From contig CAWDJJ010000001.1 in the NCBI GenBank assembly GCA_963802635.1, positions 2,046,001 to 2,110,000 of the forward strand: a stretch of DNA of 64,000 bases, in the 5' to 3' direction. This DNA comes from CAVTLG01 sp963802635 (GTDB taxonomy: Bacteria; Chloroflexota; Ktedonobacteria; Ktedonobacterales; Ktedonobacteraceae). The notes under the pieces are model-generated. The model did not search any database, was not told where the DNA came from, and saw only the letters and a program-made list of their open reading frames with translations. Shown piece by piece: positions 10,581-17,064 of this stretch (its first letter is position 1; every line of letters begins with the position of its first letter). The translations under genes were made by a program, and so were the position numbers.

Positions 10581-10793
10581 TCATACGTCAGTATCAGTGA
10601 TACTTTCAAGCAAATCTCTAACGTCTACTCCAAGAGCCACCGCAAGCTTATCCAGGGTTTCAGTGGTAATGACGGCATGAGGGTCTCTGTAGATACGTTT
10701 CAAGGTGTTTTCATCAATGTTTGCTGTACGCGAGAGACGACCTTGAGAAAACCCCTTTTGCTGTGCGATCTCTTTAACCTTTAGCCGGATCAT
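10581..10793 (-). CDS. Small XRE-family DNA-binding protein
   Basis: A 70-residue protein consisting only of a Cro/CI-type helix-turn-helix: IRLKVKEIAQQKGFSQGRLS, then a recognition helix around IDENTLKRIYRD, and the usual closing ETLDKLAVALGVDVRDLL. It would bind an operator as a dimer, and single-domain proteins of this kind often repress mobile or antitoxin operons. It stands alone, upstream of and on the same strand as the HTH/TPR regulator. Its target is unknown. Confidence 0.85.
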   Translation of the reverse strand: MIRLKVKEIAQQKGFSQGRLSRTANIDENTLKRIYRDPHAVITTETLDKLAVALGVDVRDLLESITDTDV

Positions 10794-10977
10794 ATATGTA
10801 TTGCTCCCAACAGTGAAGTACCTGCACTATACCAGAGGCGCTTTGCTGATCATAGGGTGAGCGTAATGATATCAGCATGCTCGTCTCATTTTACCCATAC
10901 CATTTAATAGGCAAGAAGGATGTAGAGAGAGGTTTTTAGATAAGCAGAGAAAATAGATTGATTAGGGCGTCAGTTTT

Positions 10978-11018
10978 ATCAAAATATGAAGCATATTTTG
11001 ATATGTATAAAGTATAAT
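10978..11018 (+). promoter_or_regulatory. Operator-like palindrome and -10 box upstream of 11063
   Basis: ATCAAAATATG-AAG-CATATTTTGAT (10978-11002) is an 11-bp perfect inverted repeat. It lies just upstream of a consensus TATAAT at 11013-11018 and covers the place where a -35 element would lie. The gene it would serve starts at 11063. The nearby XRE protein is an obvious candidate to bind it; that is inference. Confidence 0.5.
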
Positions 11019-11062
11019 TGGTAATGTAAACTATGTTTAGTAGTTTGTAGGGAGGTTATTCC

Positions 11063-11288
11063 ATGCCAAACAACCAGAGTGAAGTAGCAAAATTGCGAGC
11101 AGAGATAGAATCCGTGTGTTTCTCGATGAAATCTCGCATTGCACGGCTATGCCCACAAAGCATCGCACCAAATGATCAACAATCAGTACAAAAGCCTTGA
11201 TCAGCAGCGTGAACGACTCGCAACCATGATTGGGGAAGAAGCTGCAACGGAAACTGTCTATGATACCTATAATGCTATCGTTCAATAA
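11063..11288 (+). pseudogene. Small conserved-looking protein, one frameshift
   Basis: ATG at 11063 has an excellent ribosome binding site (GGGAGG). The first frame reads MPNNQSEVAKLRAEIESVCF. It shifts near 11137 (AAATCTCGCATTGCAC, one base in excess) to ALHGYAHKASHQMINNQYKS, then LDQQRERLATMIGEEAATE, and ends at 11286-11288. The repaired protein has about 74 residues and is largely alpha-helical, possibly a coiled coil. I do not recognise its function. It leads the group of small genes with the methyltransferase. Confidence 0.55.
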
Positions 11289-11311
11289 ATGCAAGAAAGG
11301 ATTGGCATCAC

Positions 11312-12151
11312 ATGACAAATGATTACCCCATGGACATAGAAGATCCCACGGAAACAGCCCGTTTAATTGAGCAGGATCGGCTCTTTACGCAAGCGATGGG
11401 GGGACCGTTCGCGGAACGCGAGGATCTTTCCTCCATGCAAGGTATCCTCGTCGATTTGGCCTGTGGTCCCGGCAGTTGGGTGCTTGACATGGCCTTTGCT
11501 TGCCCGAAGAGCGAGGTCATCGGCGTGGATAAAAGTCGGACGATGATCGAGTACGCTCATGCTCGTGCCACTTCACAAATGCGTGCCAACGCCACTTTCG
11601 AAACGATGGATATCACCCAACCGCTGCAGTTCGCTGATGCATCTGTTGACCTGATCAACGCACGTTGCATCGAAAGTTTTCTTTCTCCCTCGTTGTGGCC
11701 TGCGCTGCTGGCCGAATGTCAGCGGGTGCTCAAACCGGGTGGCGTGTTGCGCTTGACGGAAATCGAGGGCGGCATTTCCAATAGCGCTCCCTTACAGAAA
11801 TTGAGTGCCTGTCTCTTCGAGGCCCTTTGCCAGCAGGGAAGAACGTTTTCCGTTGATGGACGTTCGCTGGGCATCGTTCATATGCTCGGGCCATTGCTCA
11901 AAAACGCCGGATTTCAGCAGGTCGGGAAGCGGCCATTCATCCTGGATACGACCTATAATGAGCCTTTGTACTACGCGTCCAGCGAAAATGCCAAAATCAC
12001 CTTTCTTCAGCTCAAACCCTACCTGCTGGATTCTGGCCTCATCTCGGAGGAAATCTTTGAAGAGACGTATTGGCAGCTCGTGAGCGACCTGTACGATCAA
12101 AACTTCGTCTGCCTCTCCTTCGGGATCACTGCGTGGGGAGTCAAGCCATGA
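11312..12151 (+). CDS. Class I SAM-dependent methyltransferase
   Basis: This 279-residue protein has the Rossmann-fold methyltransferase signature: motif I at about residue 47 (ILVDLACGPGSWVLDMA), the acidic end of strand 2 in VIGVDKSRTMIEYA, and SVDLINARCIESFLSPSLWP with ECQRVLKPGGVLRLTEIEGG as motifs III-IV. It transfers a methyl group from S-adenosylmethionine; the substrate cannot be told from the sequence. It ends by overlapping the next small HTH gene by 4 bp (ATGA), so the two are probably translationally coupled. The presence of two HTH genes directly behind it hints at a mobile-element or restriction-like setting, without proof. Confidence 0.85.
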   Translation: MTNDYPMDIEDPTETARLIEQDRLFTQAMGGPFAEREDLSSMQGILVDLACGPGSWVLDMAFACPKSEVIGVDKSRTMIEYAHARATSQMRANATFETMDITQPLQFADASVDLINARCIESFLSPSLWPALLAECQRVLKPGGVLRLTEIEGGISNSAPLQKLSACLFEALCQQGRTFSVDGRSLGIVHMLGPLLKNAGFQQVGKRPFILDTTYNEPLYYASSENAKITFLQLKPYLLDSGLISEEIFEETYWQLVSDLYDQNFVCLSFGITAWGVKP

Positions 12152-12387
12152 TGAATAACGAGAAAAAACCGAATTTCAAGCATTTACGACAACAGCACAG
12201 CGTGCGGATCAAGGATCTGGCAAAGCGTGCTGAAGTGCCGCCAGAAGAGATCTACGCGATGGAAGTGGGCATGCCGGTGGACAAGCACATCGCCCAGCAC
12301 GTGATCGAGGCATTGTCTCAGCTTGTCAACCAGACATACACCCTTGATGATGTCTATGCCCACATCAAGAAGGACGCTGGGACATGA
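12148..12387 (+). CDS. Small HTH protein (XRE-like) in the methyltransferase operon
   Basis: 79 residues starting at the ATG that overlaps the methyltransferase stop (ATGA, 12148-12151). The pattern FKHLRQQHSVRIKDLAKRAE, then VPPEEIYAMEVGMPVDKHIA, fits a Cro/CI helix-turn-helix, with a short tail (YTLDDVYAHIKKD). It is followed by a second small HTH-like gene with another 4-bp overlap. Probably a DNA-binding regulator; target unknown. Confidence 0.75.
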   Translation: MMNNEKKPNFKHLRQQHSVRIKDLAKRAEVPPEEIYAMEVGMPVDKHIAQHVIEALSQLVNQTYTLDDVYAHIKKDAGT

Positions 12388-12611
12388 GCAATCCCACGCT
12401 TTCACAACTCAGAGCACAACACCATTTCGAGATCCCGACGCTTGCAACCGAGGCTGGCGTCGGGAATCGCGTCGTCTATGCCATGCTGCGCGGCTTGCCC
12501 GTTGAGCGAACAGATGCGGAGAAAGTTCTTGCCGGTCTCTCCAGGCTGCTCCAGAGCCAATGGGAATTCACGCTTGAAACGGTGGATGTCGTGCTCAAAG
12601 AGGAGCAATAG
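12384..12611 (+). CDS. Second small HTH-like protein in the same operon
   Basis: 75 residues, starting in the ATGA overlap with the preceding gene (12384-12387). The helix pattern (LSQLRAQHHFEIPTLATEAG, then VGNRVVYAMLRGLPVERTDA) is XRE-like and aligns roughly with its neighbour, so the pair may be an old tandem duplication. The last 20 residues (WEFTLETVDVVLKEEQ) are the counterpart of YTLDDVYAHIKKD in the neighbour. Likely a DNA-binding regulator. Confidence 0.7.
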   Translation: MSNPTLSQLRAQHHFEIPTLATEAGVGNRVVYAMLRGLPVERTDAEKVLAGLSRLLQSQWEFTLETVDVVLKEEQ

Positions 12612-12646
12612 GCATGGATACCAGGCTCACCTTTCAGGAGGTACGC

Positions 12647-12958
12647 ATGCAAACAGCATTAGAACAAGATATTCAGAATATCAGCTTGTTTTTTGAACAA
12701 CATAACCTCCGTGAAGTGAATATGGAGCAATTACAGAGTACGATCCAGTTCTTACAAACCTCTCTCGAGCAGTGCAAAGAGCAGCAGAAAAGTGAAGCCC
12801 TTGTCCATCGATTAACGCAAGCCCGGCATGCACTCAAACGAGCAATGGGATATCTCAAGAGAAATACAAGGGAAAGAGGATTTTATGAATCCATTCGGAC
12901 GGCTCAGCGATTGATTGATGAAGCACTTGCACACTGGAACGGAGAGAAAGGAAGCTGA
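12647..12958 (+). CDS. Small helical protein, unknown function
   Basis: The ATG at 12647 is preferred over the upstream one at 12614 because AGGAGG lies 7 bases before it. The 103-residue product is rich in Gln, Glu, Arg and Leu and reads as a two-helix coiled coil (EQLQSTIQFLQTSLEQCKEQ, then LTQARHALKRAMGYLKRN and TAQRLIDEALAHWNG). I do not recognise the family. It sits in the small-gene run that follows the methyltransferase. Confidence 0.6.
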   Translation: MQTALEQDIQNISLFFEQHNLREVNMEQLQSTIQFLQTSLEQCKEQQKSEALVHRLTQARHALKRAMGYLKRNTRERGFYESIRTAQRLIDEALAHWNGEKGS

Positions 12959-13012
12959 CCATAGGCGTCTTCTGCCGTTCTTTTCTGTCAAGCCACATGC
13001 AAAAGGAGAAAA

Positions 13013-13240
13013 ATGAAGCAATCTGGCATGCTTTACGTAAAAGATGGTTGTGTGTACTTTATTGCGGATGATCCATTTGACCGTTTTACGCTTGTTACAG
13101 GCTCAAAGCTGGAAGTTCATTTAGATGGGAGATGGTGTCACGCCAGCATCTATTATGATAAGGGATATGGTCTCGTATTTCATGATCGATCTCTTTGTGG
13201 GATCATTTCTGGTATGAAATCCCGTTTAAACAGAAAATAG
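13013..13240 (+). CDS. Small beta-rich protein (DUF5348-like)
   Basis: 75 residues behind a good site (AAAAGGAGAAAA). The sequence GMLYVKDGCVYFIADDPFDR, then LVTGSKLEVHLDGRWCHASI, looks like a small beta barrel. Proteins of the DUF5348 type have this pattern (strand, GS.LEV...G.W....I) and often occur on plasmids and integrative elements. The match is from memory of the pattern, not from a search. The basic tail MKSRLNRK is distinctive. Confidence 0.6.
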   Translation: MKQSGMLYVKDGCVYFIADDPFDRFTLVTGSKLEVHLDGRWCHASIYYDKGYGLVFHDRSLCGIISGMKSRLNRK

Positions 13241-13284
13241 GAGAATATAGTCTTCTCTCTCAATGATAGAAAACAGGCATAGAC

Positions 13285-13539
13285 ATGCGTATTCATGAAA
13301 TAAAAGCAGCGCTTCACACCTTGACCATCTGTGAGGTGTACATTCCTGGTTCTGCATACCTTGATGCAGGTTGGTATCGGGCCATCGTTCAGTGCGTTGA
13401 TGAGACCGTTCAAGGCGTTTGCACGGTTTTCCTGTATTGTCCCGATATCTACAGAGGAGCAGACGTTAGGGTGTATGGACGAGGAGAGAACATACGGTTT
13501 CTACGGATGAAGCAACCGTTTGGAATAAGAGAGGAATAA
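13285..13539 (+). CDS. Hypothetical 84-residue protein
   Basis: The product (MRIHEIKAALHTLTICEVYI, then PGSAYLDAGWYRAIVQCVDE) looks like a compact mixed alpha/beta fold with a strand-rich middle. I do not recognise it. It is the last gene of the small-gene run and is followed by a strong hairpin. The start has no clear ribosome binding site, so confidence is moderate. Confidence 0.5.
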   Translation: MRIHEIKAALHTLTICEVYIPGSAYLDAGWYRAIVQCVDETVQGVCTVFLYCPDIYRGADVRVYGRGENIRFLRMKQPFGIREE

Positions 13540-13580
13540 GAATATGCTTTTTACGATTGGTATTGAATGTGAATAGACAA

Positions 13581-13625
13581 GAGAGGCACCTGGGATAACT
13601 TAAAGCGTTATCAGGCGCCTCTCTC
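13581..13625. terminator. Bidirectional terminator between the small-gene run and htpG
   Basis: GAGAGGCACCTGGGATAAC (13581-13599) pairs with GTTATCAGGCGCCTCTC (13607 on) around a 7-base loop. It lies between two convergent transcription units. Confidence 0.8.
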
Positions 13626-13686
13626 GATATTGCCAGGCTGCCCATCAGCCATCTATGCTACTGAACAGGTGACTTTATATTGCTTT

Positions 13687-13720
13687 GCATTCAGTCTCAT
13701 CTGAATGCTTATGGGTATTA
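13687..13720. repeat. REP-like hairpin at the 3' end of htpG
   Basis: GCATTCAG-TCTCAT-CTGAATGC (13687-13708) is an 8-bp perfect hairpin followed by TTATGGGTATTAGAG. The same arm and tail occur at 49250-49346, and the arm in variant form at 51469-51592. Confidence 0.7.
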
Positions 13721-15595
13721 GAGTTGTGCCAGCAAGCTATTCAGACGATTGACGAAGCTGACCGGATTTTCCAACTGCTCGCCGCTACTGAGCACCGACT
13801 GGTCAAATAGTACATGGGCCCAATCACCGAAGCGCTGCTCATTGACCTCATTCTTGATCTTGATCACAAGAGGATGCTGTGGGTTGATCTCCAGGATCGG
13901 CTTGTCGTTTGGTACAGTCTGTCCCGCTGACTGTAGCAGGCGTTTCAGGCTAGGATCGATGCCGTATTCATCGACGACGAGGCAGGCAGGCGAGGAAGTC
14001 AAGCGATTGGTCGTACGCACATCTTTGACTTTCTCACCCAGTGCGTCTTTGAGGCGACCCAGCAGATCTTTGGCCTCATCGGCGCTCTTCTGCTGTTCTT
14101 CCTTCTCCTGCTCATCCTCCAGATTGCTCAGATCAATCTCACCTTTCGAGACTGACTGTAACTGTTTTCCGTCGAACTCGTGCAGTTCAGGGCTGATCAG
14201 ATGGTCCACGGGATCAGAGAGCAGTAGGACCTCGATGCCCTTCTTCTTGAAGATCTCCAGCAGCGGACTATCATTGGCTGCAGCATAGGTATCGGCAACG
14301 ATGTAGTAGATCTTGTCCTGACCTTCTTTCATACGCGCCACATAGTCTTCCAACGACATATCCTGTTTCTCGCTGCCAGACGCCGTCGTAGAAAAACGCA
14401 GCAGCTTTGTCAGCGTCTCGCGATTGGCATGATCTTCCAACAGTCCCTCTTTGAGCACGCGCCCGAACTCTTTCCAGAGGGTTGCATACTTCTCTTTATC
14501 ATTACTTGCCAGGTCGGAGAACAGGCTCAGGATCTTCTTGACCGAGTTCGTGCGAATACTATCGATCATTCTATTCTGTTGCAGCAGCTCGCGTGAGACA
14601 TTGAGCGGTAGATCATTGGAATTGATGACGCCACGGATGAAGCGTAAATATCTGGGAATGAGTTTCTCTGCATCATCCATGATGAAAACGCGGCGTATAT
14701 ACAGCTTGACGCCGTGATGATAATCGCGCGACCACAGATCAAAAGGCGCTTGCGAGGGCACATAGAGCAACAAGGTATACTCCAGTGTTCCCTCCATACG
14801 GCTGTGGATAGAGGCCAGCGGATCGCTAAAATCGTGAGAAATATCTTTGTAAAACTGGTTATATTCCTCTTCGCTGATCTCATTCTTGGAGCGTGTCCAC
14901 AACGCCGAGGCTTTATTGACGACCTCCTCTTCATCCTTATCTTTCTCTTCGACCTTCATCACAATGGGTAGGATGATGTGATCAGAGTATTTGCGAATAA
15001 TCGAGCGCAACTGATAGCCACTGAGCAATTCATCTTCATCTTCGCGCAAGTGCAGAATAACCTCTGTACCGCGATGCGCCTTCTCCACTGTTTCGAGTGT
15101 ATATTCACCTTGTCCTGTGGACTCCCAGCGCACACCATCGGCAGGTTCCAGCCCGGCGCGCCGTGTGATCACGGTCACTTTGTCGGCAACCACAAAGGAT
15201 GAGTAGAAACCAACGCCAAATTGACCAATGATGTTGGCATCTTTTTGCTGGTCTCCGGTAAGTGACTGGAAAAATTCGCGCGTACCCGACTTCGCAATCA
15301 TTCCTAGATCCTCTATTACATCGGCACGCGACATACCAATACCGTTATCGGCCACGGTTATTGTGCGCGCGTCTTTATCATAAGAGACGCGGATTTTAAA
15401 GTCAGTGTCGTGCTCGTAAAGAGCGGCATTGGAAAGCGCGTCAAAACGCAAATGATCTATTGCGTCAGACGCGTTTGAGATGAGCTCACGTAGAAAAATT
15501 TCTTTGTTACTATACAGCGAGTGGATCATCAGATCCAGTAGTTGAGTAACTTCAGCTTGAAAACCTAATGTTTCCTTCTGTGTATCCGTTGTCAT
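13718..15595 (-). CDS. htpG: Molecular chaperone HtpG (Hsp90 family)
   Basis: HtpG is the bacterial Hsp90, an ATP-driven cytosolic chaperone dimer. The frame opens at 15640, but the ATG at 15595 (MTTDTQKETLGFQAEVTQLL) is preferred because homologues begin here and GGGAG precedes it. The GHKL ATPase motifs are intact: EIFLRELISNASDAIDHLRF, ADNGIGMS and IGQFGVGFYSSFVVADKV. The middle domain (LPLNVSRELLQQNRMIDSIR) and the C-terminal dimerisation domain are present. At 625 residues it has normal full length. It is transcribed alone, convergent with the small-gene run and bounded by a terminator. No CIRCE-type heat-shock operator was seen upstream. Confidence 0.97.
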   Translation of the reverse strand: MTTDTQKETLGFQAEVTQLLDLMIHSLYSNKEIFLRELISNASDAIDHLRFDALSNAALYEHDTDFKIRVSYDKDARTITVADNGIGMSRADVIEDLGMIAKSGTREFFQSLTGDQQKDANIIGQFGVGFYSSFVVADKVTVITRRAGLEPADGVRWESTGQGEYTLETVEKAHRGTEVILHLREDEDELLSGYQLRSIIRKYSDHIILPIVMKVEEKDKDEEEVVNKASALWTRSKNEISEEEYNQFYKDISHDFSDPLASIHSRMEGTLEYTLLLYVPSQAPFDLWSRDYHHGVKLYIRRVFIMDDAEKLIPRYLRFIRGVINSNDLPLNVSRELLQQNRMIDSIRTNSVKKILSLFSDLASNDKEKYATLWKEFGRVLKEGLLEDHANRETLTKLLRFSTTASGSEKQDMSLEDYVARMKEGQDKIYYIVADTYAAANDSPLLEIFKKKGIEVLLLSDPVDHLISPELHEFDGKQLQSVSKGEIDLSNLEDEQEKEEQQKSADEAKDLLGRLKDALGEKVKDVRTTNRLTSSPACLVVDEYGIDPSLKRLLQSAGQTVPNDKPILEINPQHPLVIKIKNEVNEQRFGDWAHVLFDQSVLSSGEQLENPVSFVNRLNSLLAQL

Positions 15596-15892
15596 AATTT
15601 CTAATCTCCCTGGCAGCAATGCGGTTGTATGACAGAACAATCGTCAGCAACGCTTGCAGTATGTCACAGGGTAATGTACCAAATTCTTCCTCTTTTTTCA
15701 ACACATTCGGGTTCAAGCATGAAAAATTTCCTTGTTCGATAGGGACACCAGCGAGTTGTTTATTGCTACCTCTTTTATTGTCAAAAATTTCTCTATAGCC
15801 ACTATGGCTATGCTCTTTCCTTTTTCGCTTGGATCTGGTAAAATGGAGAAAATAGAATGTGCATACGAAACGAAATAGCCTATCAGACGCTG

Positions 15893-16332
15893 GTCAGGAA
15901 CCCGATCCCCTGAAAGGGGATGAGCATGCAGAGATGGGGTGGCATTACATCCGTCTTCTCGGTAGGTTCACCTGACCAGACCCAGCCAGGGCGTATCGTA
16001 CGGATACAGTCGTGCGAGCCATCGGGCTACGATATCGGCAAGGTCAAAGAACGTACCAACGAATGCGCGGCCAGTTCGTTGCTCTCTAACTTCTCAGTTA
16101 ATCATCTGTACAAGGGTTAAGGAAGTGCTGAGAAGAAGTGCAGACCGGTATCCTCGTCGAGGCCAACGTGACACGGTGCAGCGTAGGGAGCCAGCCATCT
16201 CTGGCACGAGGGCAAGACTGCATTTCTTGCTCTCGCCCCGCAAGGGGAGAGGCGTGACATGACCGCTGGCTACGGCCAGCCTTTCATTCCTCCCATAGCC
16301 TGAAGGCTTATGGGTCCCCTGAAAGGGTTTCT
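15893..16332 (+). ncRNA. ORF-less element with omega-RNA-like (HEARO/IscB-type) scaffold, copy A
   Basis: The block starting GTCAGGAACCCGATCCCC is shared, with the same internal order, by a minus-strand copy at 50700-51091. Shared structure: ATCCCC-GAAA-GGGGAT hairpin (with one extra base here), GGTTCACCTGACCAG, ATCGGGCTACGATATCGGCA, then CTTCTCAG pairing with CTGAGAAG. The 3' end is also shared: TTTCATTCCTCCCA, a hairpin with a TGAA loop, TGGGTCCCCTGAAAGG. Structured RNA at the left and a hairpin at the right is the layout of IscB-type transposons, whose omega RNA lies before the nuclease gene. Here no nuclease gene follows. The RNA assignment is inferred from structure and layout; a TnpB-type element is the main alternative. 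Confidence 0.55.
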
Positions 16333-16413
16333 AGGGTTAAAATTCTTACTACATACTCCAGGCTTCCACTGTCTTTCAGTACCCCAATCTACCTAGAGAC
16401 TTTACTTGCATCA

Positions 16414-16441
16414 TACAATGTTGTACAATGCACATACAATG
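16414..16441. repeat. Three TACAATG direct repeats (iteron- or operator-like)
   Basis: TACAATG occurs at 16414-16420, 16424-16430 and 16435-16441, spaced 10 and 11 bp, so all lie on one face of the helix. They precede the excisionase-like gene by about 120 bp. Confidence 0.7.
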
Positions 16442-16562
16442 TTTTTGGGTATATGCCTTTCACGCGGTGGCTACATGTTCTGCGTGTAAAAATTCGCGTT
16501 GACAGGATAGGATCGAAACATTGAGAGACAGGATCTTCTACCAACGGAAGGAGTAAAGGGAA

Positions 16563-16757
16563 ATGAGCGAGCTTTTAACCGTTTCTGAAGTGGCCCGAAT
16601 TCTGCGTGTAGATGATACAACTGTGCGACGTTGGGTAAAACAAGGAGCGTTGCCAGCAGTCATCTTACCACATGTCAATGAACGACAAGCCTATCGCATC
16701 AAACGCGAAATTCTGGACAAAGTCCTGGGCGATGCATTGCAGTTACCAGAAAGTTAG
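16563..16757 (+). CDS. Excisionase-type (MerR-like) helix-turn-helix protein
   Basis: 64 residues with the HTH_17 / excisionase pattern: LLTVSEVARILRVDDTTVRR, then WVKQGALPAVILPHVNERQA and YRIKREILDKVL. Such proteins bind DNA through a winged helix; some bend DNA for recombination, others regulate transcription. The start has GGAAGGAGTAAAGGGAA just upstream. No integrase is in the window, so a regulator role is as likely as excision. The three TACAATG repeats upstream are possible self-binding sites. It lies 300 bp before the biosynthetic genes on the same strand and could be connected to their control. Confidence 0.8.
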   Translation: MSELLTVSEVARILRVDDTTVRRWVKQGALPAVILPHVNERQAYRIKREILDKVLGDALQLPES

Positions 16758-16775
16758 TGTTGTTGCCTGATAGAC

Positions 16776-16853
16776 CCCAAAAGGCCACTGGCAGCACTCT
16801 CAGGCGTTCTTGTATCACATACACAAACTCAGTAGTCTTGCCAGTGGCTTTGG
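16776..16853. terminator. Imperfect inverted repeat behind the excisionase-like gene
   Basis: CCCAAAAGGCCACTGGCAG (16776-16794) pairs imperfectly with CTTGCCAGTGGCTTTGG (16837-16853) across about 42 bases. It may terminate the small gene and insulate the biosynthetic promoter. Confidence 0.45.
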
Positions 16854-16939
16854 AATATTACTGTTTCCAGATATTTTTCACCTTCGCATAGCTTCCTCGC
16901 CTCATAAATTTGTTTGTGGTCGTTGTAATCACAAAACTG

Positions 16940-16968
16940 TTGACAGGTACTTAAATTGAAGGTATCAT
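16940..16968 (+). promoter_or_regulatory. Near-consensus sigma-70 type promoter for the biosynthetic genes
   Basis: TTGACA (16940-16945), a 17-bp spacer and TATCAT (16963-16968) lie about 95 bp upstream of the FAAL start. This matches the housekeeping promoter consensus well. Confidence 0.65.
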
Positions 16969-17064
16969 CAACTATGAGAACACAAATGAATATGTCGCCC
17001 CCTCGCAATTTCCTAGTATATTAAGCACAGGGGACTTCACAACCTTCTATGCCAGGAATAAACT

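Noticed and set aside
11037..11318. Minus-strand frame of 93 codons
   Set aside because: It lies opposite the small gene at 11063-11288, which has a strong ribosome binding site and more protein-like sequence.
16440..17064. Search for an integrase partner for the excisionase-like gene
   Set aside because: No recombinase gene lies within reach, so a genomic-island boundary here cannot be supported.
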